Source of the DNA: Symsagittifera roscoffensis
Lineage: Eukaryota; Xenacoelomorpha; Acoela; Convolutidae
Length of the DNA stretch: 64,000 nucleotides
Direction of reading: 5' to 3'
Assembly (NCBI RefSeq): GCF_963678635.1
Contig: NC_087062.1
Span: 44,966,395 to 45,030,394, forward strand
The notes under the pieces were generated by a model. That model worked only from the letters and a program-made list of their open reading frames with translations, was not told the DNA's origin and ran no database searches. This document shows, one piece after another, positions 1 through 10,966 of the stretch. Every line of letters begins with the position of its first letter. Position 1 is the stretch's first letter. Both the position numbers and the translations under genes were made by a program.

Positions 1-381
1 TTACTCCCCTCATGAAATCTTCTTGATCAATTTCTGACGCATCTTCATCATCAAGGCTGAAGCCTATCGCTTTCATGCCCTGTTTGTAGGTTGGGTATGC
101 TGATGGTCGGTCGAACTGCAACTTGCACAAGAGCGTCTCCTGTCCATGTCGTCACTTGGTTTGTACAAATTGTTGCCCTGTTAGCTAGTCCATTGTTAAA
201 AATGCCAAAATTGTTTTTGTTATAGCCAGATCTCAATGGGGGCTTTAGTAGAAGATATTCTTTAGATTTGAGTCTAATTTCTTCTGGTGTAGGCGCATTA
301 ATTGAAAGTGGTGTGTAATGCGTTGCCACCAATGTTCGAAGCTCATCGTTCTTCAAACCATCGATGAACTTTGAGGCTACT

Positions 382-409
382 GCTAGGTTCATCCTGCTAG
401 GTTCATCCT
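382..409. repeat. 14-bp tandem duplication that breaks the gag frame
   Basis: GCTAGGTTCATCCT occurs twice back to back (382-395 and 396-409). Because 14 is not a multiple of three, it shifts the minus-strand gag frame exactly where the two readable gag pieces part. Confidence 0.85.
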
Positions 410-1916
410 GGTTGACTACGCCTTCTAAGCATCTCCAGATCATCTGAAAACTTGTCTATCGTTTCATCTTCACGTTGCCTCCGTTTCTCGAAGCGCATCC
501 TTGCTTGGTGTCCTTGTACCCCTGAGCCAAAACGATTCAACAAGAATTCAAAGATCTTCTCAGCTGTGTCCCGCTGGTATTGTTTTTTGGCCATCACGCA
601 ATATGGGGCTGTCCCTTCCTAGTTGCTAGTGAGCGCACTGCATTTTTTCCTTTCTGTTAAGTCTTCTCCCTCAAAAGTGCAGTTTCATGACTTCTATCCA
701 GGTATCTATACATCCGTTAGATTCGTCTTTATAGCATCTTGGTTTCTTAAATACCCTCCTGGACCACTCGCTGCGTTCACTGGTTCTAGATAACCTCGTC
801 AGGAAAGTTTCCAAGGACCTGTTCAGGGGTTCAAACGCTGTAGCCATTGACGGTGCATCTCGTGTATGCCCCGCTTGAGCGTCATTGCCCGTCCGATGGG
901 AGCTCCGGATTTTCCCTCCTGTTTGAGTCGCTGGAATGATTTCTTTCTTGATGCGCATGACTCCAATTTGTGGAATTACATCTACCAGTCGCATTTGCGT
1001 TCTGCATCGGTCTCTCCTTTGAGGTCGGTCCGTTGCCATTTGAACCTCCTCTGATATTTGGGCCCCTCGGCCTATTATCGCCTATGGCATACCTGGATGA
1101 ACTGCCCCTACCTCTCGTGGACCCATATATCCTTTATCTGTTGGCTTGTTCATTGAAATTCACTCTCGGTTCCCTGTTCCGTTCTCCTGAGGTTGCTTGC
1201 CTACTCCTCGTTTTACTCCTGTTTCCTAGGAGCCCCTCCAACTCATTCATGATGGCCTGATTGAGCTTCTCCATCATTGCGTCTATTTTCGTCTCTCAAT
1301 CGTATCTCTTTGCTCAGCTTCCTTGTCATTCGCGACAATTTTTTGGCCAAGTGTTCATCTGTACTCTCTTTCAAGCGCTTTTCACTTCTGCTGATTTCTT
1401 GTCTGTTGCGGTTGATGTCTTCCCGCTGGCTTTCTCTCTCGACGTGGAATGCCCTCTCCAGTTCACTCATTCTTAGGGACATTTGTTCGTTCTGTTCTCC
1501 TATACTTCCACTATGATAGTCAAGACCTCTTCGATTGATGCCGTTTCGTCCACTAATGGCGTCACTAGAGGTGGTGTCGCCCTATTGGTTCCAGGCAGTT
1601 TAGTGCTGGTCGATACCCGAGTCTTACCTCTCTGTCTCGATGTTTCTTCATAATCCGCTTCTGGTTCCATTGCTGGGTTGCTTGGCCCTGTGCTCCTGCT
1701 ATCTCCAGGTTGCCTTTCCGAATTTGTAATGGTCACAAAATCTCTTGACTGCTGTGATGCATCTATGGCCTTGTTTCTTGTCCTGACCACACCAAATCGT
1801 TTCGAAGATCCAGTTCCCTTGTTGGTGGGTGCACCATTCTCATGAGTTGAGCTGTTGAGACTTAGTTGAGATCCGAATTCATCTTGTTCGTCATCGTCCT
1901 ACTCCTCTTCCTGTAT

Positions 1917-2059
1917 CCGTTCCCATAGTAAATGGGGAAAAGATCCCCAGTGTGTTAATCACTCCCTCCGATAACGAGATGCCGTTCAGTCGAGATGCCG
2001 TTCCCATAGTAAATGGGGAAAAGATCCCCAGAGTGTTAATCACTCCCTCCGATAACGAG
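1917..2059. repeat. Direct duplication, 62-bp copies at 81-bp spacing, in gag
   Basis: The segment beginning CCGTTCCCATAGTAAATGGG occurs at 1917 and again at 1998 with one mismatch. The spacing of 81 bp is a multiple of three, so the minus-strand reading contains the same peptide (LSEGVINTLGIFSPF) twice without a frameshift. It lies in the low-complexity N-terminal part of gag. Confidence 0.85.
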
Positions 2060-2163
2060 GAGGACGTTGCCGTTTTCTCAGTAACCCTATGCATTATGGT
2101 ATTATCAGTGGGTGATCTTGTTGTCGCTACGTTTTCAGTCGAGATGTCGGATAGTTCCGACAT

Positions 2164-3319
2164 CTCTTCTCGATCTAGAAACCCTTTGGAAGTGGCAAAA
2201 TCTTGGCCTTATTCAACCGGAGTAGATTCACTTGCCAATCTTCTGTTCCCACCCCCTTCCGTTCCACGTCCCGCCCAATTCTCAGGGTCTGGGTGGATCT
2301 CTACTTCTAGCATTGCCTTTTGGCCGTCGGAGGGTTTTTGACTCCTGATTTCAACCAGTACGTCTCAAACTTTCTCCATATTGGTGGTCTGGGTCCGTGC
2401 AATCCTTTTCACAACAAAGTCGTTGATTGATTTTCTTTGTTTCTTTGGTATGAATTTCCAAAAGCTATCTCTTAGTTTAGGTATCCTTGACTTGTCTAGA
2501 TTCATTTTCTCGAATTATCACTTCTTACTGCTTATACACTTAATTCATTTGCTCAGGTTTTTACTGTTTCACTTCCGATAATGATAACACAACTCAATAA
2601 CCCCCAGAAATTTTACCTAAATAGTGACCACAAACTCTTCTAAGTTATCACAGTACAGCGCGTATACAATTTCTTCACAACAATTGATTCATGGTTATAA
2701 GATATGAAGCTGGCACAGACTGATGGTATCAGTATATCAAAAAGATATTGTAATCACTACCCACTCAATAGCATTTATTGAGGATTCAAACTCAAAAAAT
2801 GAAGAAAGGTAAAAGTTATTTTCAAAAATTGTACGTGTTTTGTACTTTAGTCAGGCGCAATTCGATTGTCGAACTTGTTTCTAAAGAAATAGCTTTCCCT
2901 GTTCAGTGCTGCACTAAACAGACAAAACTTGAAGGCCGTAATTTTCTCAAGTGGGCGTCCATTGCACCCACCGAGTCCTGTGTTACCTATCTGCCTTCGG
3001 ATTGCCGGAGCTAGACCTACTAAACTCCTCAAGGCAACCACTTTTCCAAAAAATATCTTGGATTTTAATCCACACAAATTAGTTTCTAACTCTGTTTTCA
3101 ATTAGACTTTCGGGGCTTACAATTTCCGGGCTCAAGCCTGTTTTGTTTAACTATGGTCTTGTTTTTTTATTTAAAGGCAAATTATCAGTGCAGTCACTGG
3201 CTTCTAGCCTGGCTCCTAATAACCTAATAGCTTTCACTATTTACCTTTCTTTTGTCTACTTAAGCTTTAGGATCCCTACAACCACATCCGTTTATTTTTT
3301 ATTAAAAACAAGATTTCCG
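2164..3319. other. Stretch with no gene seen, upstream of the gag remnant
   Basis: No convincing coding sequence. Lying directly upstream of a minus-strand gag, this is where the leader and LTR of that element would be, but I could not find paired LTR ends or a clear primer-binding site. The short ORFs here have no recognisable pattern. Confidence 0.5.
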
Positions 3320-3560
3320 GTACCCTCCCGGATTGGCAAAATTGGGACCCTTCTTGAATGGCAAAAAGAGGACCCTTCCGAATTGACAAAAATAGGATCC
3401 TTCCGAAATGGCGAAATTAGGACCCTCCTGGATTGACAAAAATAGGACCCTTGCGAGTTGACAAAAATAGGACTCTTCCGGATTGGAAAAAAAAGGACCC
3501 TTCCGGATTGGCAAAAATAGTACCCTTCCGGATTAGGACCCCTCCGGGTTTGTGAAAATA
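3320..3560. repeat. Minisatellite of about nine 24-bp units (ACCCTTCCGG type)
   Basis: Units resemble AGGACCCTTCCGGATTGACA followed by AAAAT and repeat every 24 bp. Because 24 is a multiple of three, long minus-strand ORFs arise with a repeated octapeptide (like YFCQSRRV); these are a by-product of the period, not a gene. Shorter versions missing a unit lie at 8967-9140 and 10967-11140. Confidence 0.85.
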
Positions 3561-6505
3561 GCATTTCGGGGCGTTTAATAATCACACCGAGACGCTTCCC
3601 GAAACAGTCTCCGAGTCTATTATGCTATATGAACTTACTAGGAAGGGTGTACTCCGGACCTAGACCCTTCCGGATCGAAGCTAAGGTGCTTATCTGACAA
3701 TTCTCTTTAATTGTGAAGGGTCTTATAACTAGCCTAGTGTCCACTCGACTCTCGTTTTCTGGGTTTCCTTGCTCTCTTTTTTTGCCGAGAACAGCGTATG
3801 ATTGCCTTATTTAACCATTACTACCCTTTGGTAGGGTTATAAGGGCTTTCCAAAAAGAATTTTACATAACGTGAAGGGTCTGCCTTCACAAATTGGTAAT
3901 TTCGCTGAAAACCGTCTCAAAAATATTCTGTGCTTATTTTTTCACGTATTTTAAGTTTTTAAGAGTAAGCTCACCTAATTTCTGATCCAGTGGTACCAAG
4001 ATCAACTGTATCTGTCCAGTAGTTTAAAGTTATTAACTAAAACGTCTTTTTTCTAAGCTTCAAAAATTTTCTCACTTTAGGTTCCGCCTAACTTTTTTTC
4101 GCAAATCTTGTCTTATTGACCTAAAAATTATTGATCCGAGCTCATATGGTCTACACTATTCTAGTTCAATGCAAAAAAAAAACCGATATAAAACGTTTCA
4201 TCTGAAAAAATTTGCCAAAAACAATGCTATTTGGACCCCTCCGGAATGACTAATCCACTAAATCAAACACGTTAATTTCGATTTCACTGGCACCCGGAAG
4301 GTTATTGGCATACGGGTTTTCAAACTTGTCGATTCACTAGTGAATGTTGCCCGAACCATAATTTTTATTGTCCTAACGCAAAAAAAATTTGAAAAATTTT
4401 CTTATTTTTTAGCGTTTCGTTTTTTCAAAAATCAAGAAAATTCGTTTTCGGTATCCAATTAGTTCCAACCACTTCCAAACTGAAGTTAACCGGTTCCACT
4501 AATTGTAATAGTACCGTTTTGATGTAACTCACTATTTTAGCGCTTTTTTCCGTTTCAAAAAATGTCGACATCTCAAAAATCGCGATTTGTGGGGGGATCA
4601 AAACATCACTAATTTGACCCAAAAACGGTCCATTTACTGGGTTTTTCACTGAAAAACGGTATAAGAGTATTAATATAGGCTGTATAAATAGTAATACTAG
4701 TAATTTTGTACCCCTCTGGGCGTGTTTATTAACCGAATTAGGGTGCCTAACTCGGAAATTCGCAACTCGGTGGAGGGTAACTTCAGTGCAGCCACTGTCA
4801 AGCCCCCCACATATTTTAATTTTTTTTTGTAGCAAAATAGATACAAAACTTGTTAACGATACCCAACAGCCGACATTAGTTTTCCTTGAGACCCTTCCTG
4901 CTACTCCTTGCACTGCTTGCTGGATCAGTCTTCCGCTCACCTCTCTAGACCCTTCCGGATTGAGCGCAAATTAGCATTAACGAGCTTAAATACTTAAACA
5001 ACCCTATAGTACAAGCACCAAAAACAGGCCACACTTTCGATAGTAACAGCCGGGTTTGATATAAAAGCCTGTAACCACAATATATCCAACAACAACAAAC
5101 AACAAACTTGAGGGTCGGATCTAGTCTGGGGGAAATGATTTCTACTGATTTTATATTTTTGTTTTACTGTTTTTGGTTTTTTCGGTTAATTTTTATTTTT
5201 GTTTTTTCTTAGGTACTATACTACTTTTTGTTTGGTTTCTTGTATATCTTTAAGTGTTTTTGGTCATACACCGCTCAGGTCATATACCCCTCACCCTTCC
5301 TGATACGTTAATTTTCGGTCTTGAAAAGCGTTAAGATTCGGGAATCCGGAAGGCTTCCGCATTGCGAACTAACCTTCCGCCCCTGTACTAAGTGCCTTTA
5401 TTGGAGCATCCACTCGGCGAAGATTGCTCGTTAACGGTTCTGCCGGTCATAATATTAAAAAGAATAACACCCAGGAGCGCCATAAAAACATTTATGTAAC
5501 ATTCGCCCGGAAGTACATATCGAAGGAAAATAAAGCTAGGTTGTAAAACGACTGGGTACCATCTAAACACAGCTCTACATGTTTCTATCCGTCTTTGCCA
5601 TTTCTTTGTGTGGTCCTTTTAACATCGGGTCTACAAAAACGTTACTGTTTCTTGCTTCGGTCAGAACGCTCAGATTAACTTAATTATATGCAAAAATAGT
5701 GAGCTCATGGCTGAGTCTCAGTAACCCCAGACCACGAGGTCACTCCTAAAATCAGGGCTACTACTTATTTATTATTTTACTATTGTTTTTGTTCAGTTGA
5801 TAAAAATCATTATTCTCATTGGAGATGGATCAACCCTTTCCCTCAACTCCTAGCTTCTCAAACTCTGAAAATGAATTTGGTATGATTTAAATTCAATTCA
5901 AGACATTCAGGGAAAACAAAAATTGTTAAAATAGCGAGTTACAGTTCTCTCCAGACACTCTTCCGGATTCTTGAATCCGGACAAAGAGCTGTCTTGTCTC
6001 TTACCCGAAGGCTGGTCACGACGTTCCAACACCCTTCCTGGTTCTCGGGAATCGCTGTGTAACTACAGTAGCGGCACAATCGTTACAACTTGGAATGGTC
6101 TTCTGTCAACACTTCCCATCAAAATCTCAATTTTTTGTTATACTTTCGTTCAATTTATCTCTCTTCACGACTGTGTTGTTGTTTTCTCGCAGTTTTCAGT
6201 TGGCGCGAAAATTAAAATTGTTACGTATCTTTCACGCCCATATCGAAAACATGAAAATTAACCTGTAACACCGAGTTAATTTTCAAGTTGACCACTACCA
6301 ACTCCTCAAACTGAACGGTTAATACCGTTAATATGCTAAAACCGCCAATTTTCTCGTTCAGCTGCTATCATAAAAGTTCGAATTCGAATTGGATTTTGAT
6401 ACAATCTGGTCGAATGTCACATCAATTAGGTTCAGTCTAGACATGGGGCTACAGATTCGTGTTACAGCTTAAAGGCTACTTGTAAAAAACCTCCACTCTG
6501 GAAAT
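3561..6505. other. Non-coding block sprinkled with ACCCTTCCGG motifs
   Basis: No gene recognised. Variants of ACCCTTCCGG recur in both orientations (for example near 3665, 4235, 4290, 4946, 5343, 5960), unlike the rest of the window. A TATA-like GATATAAAAGCC lies near 5058. A minus-strand open frame of 171 codons (4425-4940) is present in all three copies, but the copies are too young for that to mean anything. Near 5700-5930 it contains a dispersed repeat also seen at about 32845-33050. It could be the remnant of an unrecognised transposon. Confidence 0.55.
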
Positions 6506-8671
6506 ATGAACGTCTCCATGGCTAGGTTCCTAAAAACTCTAAAATACGCGAACGACGTTAAAACAGCGGAGAGCCTTGTTACAGCAATTCCTGGTCTATC
6601 CCTTAATAACAACTTGCTGAACCAAAGGAAGAACCTCCGAAGATTACTGGAAGACAGTCCACTGATGGAGAAAAAATTGGATGTGTGGCACGACGTGGTG
6701 AACAACACCATTAGCAGCCACAGAACAAACAACTATCGCCCAGCCGGTGTCGAGGAGCTGACAAACTATTTGAAGTAGAAGAAGCAGCAGATATTGGCGA
6801 TCGTTTATTGTAGAAGGGAAGGAACGCCCGACTTGTTTAGTCAGCTTTTCGGCACAGGAGTGCCCATTATTTCAGCTACAAAACGGCTACTCTCCAAGAG
6901 CAAGCAAAACGACCCGGAGCAGCTCAAGGAATATTTGAAGCTGCACCAGAGTGTTGAATTGGAGCTGAAATTTTTGCGATTGGTTGTGGCACACGAAGAA
7001 AGGCTGTCAGAGCTGATTGGCAATATCAGGGGCAAACAACAGAGACCATCAGAGACAAGGAGGAAGGCGAACGCAAGACGTGAGCAGAAGCTGAAGGCAG
7101 AGGAAGTGTCTGCGCTTCAAAGACAGGGGTGAAAAGAGTGTGATTTGTTTTGCTTTGTGCCTTGTGAGTTTCATTACTCGTGGCCTGCAAAACAATGACC
7201 ACAGTATTTTTGCCTGCTGTTTGGCTCAGAGAATATTTTAAAAGAAAACTAACTTGGAAAATCGAGTTAGACTATTTACAATTCTTTAAAAAAGTTCAAG
7301 TATCTGTACATACAATGAAGTTTCTGAGAAAATGTCTGAAAAACGAACTAATACCGGACTTTTTGAATTTTAGGGTCCCCGAGAACGGAGTTTTTTCGGA
7401 CCAAGCTGTGCATAATTTTCAATTGAAACTACTAAGGATTGAAACTTCTAGGGCAAATGAGGATAGGAAAAGGTACGAAGAGATGCTAATGAAAGCAAGA
7501 TCACTGGTGCAAAAAGAAATTGACGAACATCGGTGGGCATCCATTTTCCGCTTCGTGAGGCGTCAAGTTGAGGCAAGCATGAAGACAACATCAGAAAACC
7601 ATAGAAAAAATTTAGAAAACTGTCCGAGAGACAAGGTAACCCTCTTGGGGTGAGAAATGAGAAATGAGCGATCAGTTTAGGTACTTGATAACATTGAACT
7701 GCCTGAATGGGTATATGAAGTGCTATCAATGGGCCCGAAGCATCCCATTAGAGACAAACTTAACGAAACACATTTTTTGGCGGGTATCGACATTTTCCTC
7801 TCACAATTGAAAAATTAAAAAACATCTGGTGAAACGTTGTGTGAAATAGAAGCCGCGGCAAAGGCATATGCAAAAAACGTAAGGCAAACCCCAAGAGACA
7901 AAGCCGTTGAAAAAACGAGGAAATATCTCAAAGATAATGGGTTGCTGGCTGTGACTTTTGATTAGGGGGTTGGTTTTTGTATAATGAGGAAACAAACGTA
8001 TGAATCAAAGCTGGAATCCTTGTTGCAATCTGCTCAGTTTGTGAAAAAAGATGCAACCACTGATGAGGAGATACTGAAAATTCGGAAGGAGATTAACAAA
8101 AAATTACTAGCCATGAACAAAAGATACGAGATAAGTGATCAGTTATATACTAAGATGAGGTCAACAGGGGGGCAACCCGCCCGTTTGTACGGTTTAGCTA
8201 AGGTACACAAGGATGAGACACCCCTACGGCCAGTACTATCACTTCCAGGCAGCAAATGAGAATCTTAACAAAATGCTTGCAATTTTTTTTGACAACATCG
8301 ATGGAGCAAATATAGAAACCAATACTAAAGAGGCTAGAGAAACAATTGAAAACGTTGCTCTAGATCCGGATGAAACCATAATGTCTCTTGATGTGAAAAG
8401 TTTGTACACCAACGTTCCCCTGAAGGAGGCAATTGAAATTGCTTTACAGAAGCTTTACAGCCAGGAGTCTCCTCCTGAAATTCAAAGAGCAACCATGAAA
8501 AGGCTTTTGAATATGGCGGTCAGCAAACTATATTTCAAGTGTAATGATTCATGGTATGTACAAATTGATGGTTTAGCAATGAGCGCGTCCCTCGCTTTAA
8601 TTCTGGCAATTTTATGGCTGAAAGAGTACGAATTTGCTCTAAGACAAGAAATACAAGTGGGAAAGGATTGA
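6506..8671 (+). mobile_element. Penelope-like element, 5' part, copy 1 (broken)
   Basis: An upstream ORF (6506-7132, with a TAG at 6776-6778) carries the motif WHDVVNNTISSHR and ends in a basic tail. The reverse transcriptase part follows from about 7300: thumb-like N-terminal helices, GLAKVH and PLRPVLSLPGS (fingers), then MSLDVKSLYTNVP (motif A with the catalytic Asp) and an eroded motif B (GLAMSASLALILA). Frameshifts lie near 7650 and 8255, with stops at 7816 (TAA) and 7963 (TAG). The element ends abruptly at 8671, where KRR1 5'-flank sequence begins, so PHD, motif C and endonuclease are missing. The second copy (14109-16274) is nearly identical, including the same stops, so decay preceded duplication. 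Confidence 0.85.
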
Positions 8672-8966
8672 CGGTTAATATTAGACAAATTGTGAATAGC
8701 AATTTGTCTCCAGTTTGACTTTTGTGTCCTTTTTCCCGCTATTGTAACACGAATCTTCTGATTTTATTGACTTCTTATTTCAGTTGATGCGATGAACGTG
8801 AGCATGACATGGGCAATTTGAATTTTTCAAAAATTACCGTTTCACCCAAAATCAAGATAAAACTTCAGAATATGACCGATTGGCACAGGTGCTACTTTCA
8901 TTAGAGTTTTCTCGTGATCTGTGCAAAGAGTGTCGGCTTTGCTCTTCGCATGTTTTTTATGTTGCT
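8669..8966 (+). repeat. Truncated copy of the KRR1 upstream region
   Basis: The sequence from TTGACGGTTAATATTAG to TTTTTTATGTTGCT matches the DNA upstream of the real KRR1 gene (from about 23978). It stops before the start codon, joined directly to the next duplication unit. It contains no coding sequence. Confidence 0.9.
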
Positions 8967-10966
8967 GGACCCTTCTTGAATGGCAAAAAGAGGACCCTTC
9001 CGAATTGACAAAAATAGGATCCTTCCGAAATGGCGAAATTAGGACCCTCCTGGATTGACAAAAATAGGACCCTTGCGAGTTGACAAAAATAGGACTCTTC
9101 CGGATTGGCAAAAAAAGGACCTTTCCGGATTAGGACCCCTCCGGGTTTGTGAAAATAGCATTTCGGGGCGTTTAATAATCACACCGAGACGCTTCCCGAA
9201 ACAGTCTCCGAGTCTATTATGCTATATGAACTTACTAGGAAGGGTGTACTCCGGACCTAGACCCTTCCGGATCGAAGCTAAGGTGCTTATCTGACAATTC
9301 TCTTTAATTGTGAAGGGTCTTATAACTAGCCTAGTGTCCACTCGACTCTCGTTTTCTGGGTTTCCTTGCTCTCTTTTTTTGCCGAGAACAGCGTATGATT
9401 GCCTTATTTAACCATTACTACCCTTTGGTAGGGTTATAAGGGCTTTCCAAAAAGAATTTTACATAACGTGAAGGGTCTGCCTTCACAAATTGGTAATTTC
9501 GCTGAAAACCGTCTCAAAAATATTCTATGCTTATTTTTTCACGTATTTTAAGTTTTTAAGAGTAAGCTCACCTAATTTCTGATCCATTGGTACCAAGATC
9601 AACTGTATCTGTCCAGTAGTTTAAAGTTATTAACTAAAACGTCTTTTTTCTAAGCTTCAAAGGTTCAAAGGTTCTCACTTTAGGTTCCGCCTAACTTTTT
9701 TTCGCAAATCTTGTCTTATTGACCTAAAAATTATTGATCCGAGCTCATATGGTCTACACTATTCTAGTTCAATGCAAAAAAAAAACCGATATAAAACGTT
9801 TCATCTGAAAAAATTTGCCAAAAACAATGCTATTTGGACCCCTCCGGAATGACTAATCCACTAAATCAAACACGTTAATTTCGATTTCACTGGCACCCGG
9901 AAGGTTATTGGCATACGGGTTTTCAAACTTGTCGATTCACTAGTGAATGTTGCCCGAACCATAATTTTTATTGTCCTAACGCAAAAAAAATTTGAAAAAT
10001 TTTCTTATTTTTTAGCGTTTCGTTTTTTCAAAAATCAAGAAAATTCGTTTTCGGTATCCAATTAGTTCCAACCACTTCCAAACTGAAGTTAACCGGTTCC
10101 ACTAATTGTAATAGTACCGTTTTGATGTAACTCACTATTTTAGCGCTTTTTTCCGTTTCAAAAAATGTCGACATCTCAAAAATCGCGATTTGTGGGGGGA
10201 TCAAAACATCACTAATTTGACCCAAAAACGGTCCATTTACTGGGTTTTTCACTGAAAAACGGTATAAGAGTATTAATATAGGCTGTATAAATAGTAATAC
10301 TAGTAATTTTGTACCCCTCTGGGCGTGTTTATTAACCGAATTAGGGTGCCTAACTCGGAAATTCGCAACTCGGTGGAGGGTAACTTCAGTGCAGTCACTG
10401 TCAAGCCCCCCACATATTTTAATTTTTTTTTGTAGCAAAATAGATACAAAACTTGTTAACGATACCCAACAGCCGACATTAGTTTTCCTTGAGACCCTTC
10501 CTGCTACTCCTTGCACTGCTTGCTGGATCAGTCTTCCGCTCACCTCTCTAGACCCTTCCGGATTGAGCGCAAATTAGCATTAACGAGCTTAAATACTTAA
10601 ACAACCCTATAGTACAAGCACCAAAAACAGGCCACACTTTCGATAGTAACAGCCGGGTTTGATATAAAAGCCTGTAACCACAATATATCCAACAACAACA
10701 AACAACAAACTTGAGGGTCGGATCTAGTCTGGGGGAAATGATTTCTACTGATTTTATATTTTTGTTTTACTGTTTTTGGTTTTTTCGGTTAATTTTTATT
10801 TTTGTTTTTTCTTAGGTACTATACTACTTTTTGTTTGGTTTCTTGTATATCTTTAAGTGTTTTTGGTCATACACCGCTCAGGTCATATACCCCTCACCCT
10901 TCTCGAGTTTTCTCGTGATCTGTGCAAAGAGTGTCGGCTTTGCTCTTCGCATGTTTTTTATGTTGC
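8967..10966. repeat. Segmental tandem duplication, copy 2, internally deleted (2.0 kb)
   Basis: Repeats 3345-5293 of copy 1, minus one minisatellite unit. It then jumps at about 10903 (CACCCTT joined to CTCGAGTTTTCTCG) straight into the last 60 or so bases of the KRR1-flank fragment. The whole Penelope part is missing. Copy 3 follows at an offset of exactly 2000 bases for the shared part. Confidence 0.9.

Larger units (their letters stand above)
1..2163 (-). pseudogene. Decayed gag gene of an LTR retrotransposon, cut by the left window edge
   Basis: Reading leftwards on the minus strand, the translated pieces form one Gag-like protein spread over several frames. An N-terminal low-complexity part (about 2163-1500) is followed by a charged coiled-coil stretch (about 1482-1243). 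Next is a capsid-like helical part (about 840-400) with the pattern of the Retrotrans_gag family: FLLNRFGSG, then FEKRRQREDETIDKF, then LEMLRRRS. Then MNLAVASKFIDGLKNDELRT and a stretch ending in YKQGMKAIGF run off the edge. Any CCHC knuckles, protease and polymerase would lie outside the window. The frame is broken several times, once by a 14-bp tandem duplication, so this copy is not functional. A fragment of the same gag N-terminus also lies upstream of KRR1. Gag identity is inferred from pattern; assignment to Ty3/Gypsy is only likely. Confidence 0.7.
3345..8966. repeat. Segmental tandem duplication, copy 1 (about 5.6 kb)
   Basis: From GGACCCTTCTTGAATGG at 3345 to the end of a KRR1 5'-flank fragment at 8966. 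The unit is a motif-rich non-coding block, then the 5' part of a Penelope-like element, then about 300 bp of KRR1 upstream sequence. It matches 10967-16569 almost base for base at an offset of 7603. The right junction (GTTGCT joined to GGACCC) recurs at 10966/10967, which marks it as a tandem-duplication junction. Confidence 0.9.

Noticed and set aside
3320-3560. CRISPR-like array
   Set aside because: Units are contiguous and diverge along their whole length, with no constant repeats separated by unique spacers. This is a minisatellite in a eukaryotic genome.
3292-3585. Minus-strand protein with octapeptide repeats
   Set aside because: The 24-bp minisatellite period is a multiple of three and automatically gives an open repeated frame. 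There is no plausible start context or flanking exons.
4425-4940. 171-codon minus-strand open frame present in three copies (also 10028-10543, 12028-12543)
   Set aside because: The three copies belong to a very recent tandem duplication, so conservation is not evidence. The reading has no recognisable pattern and the surrounding DNA is non-coding.
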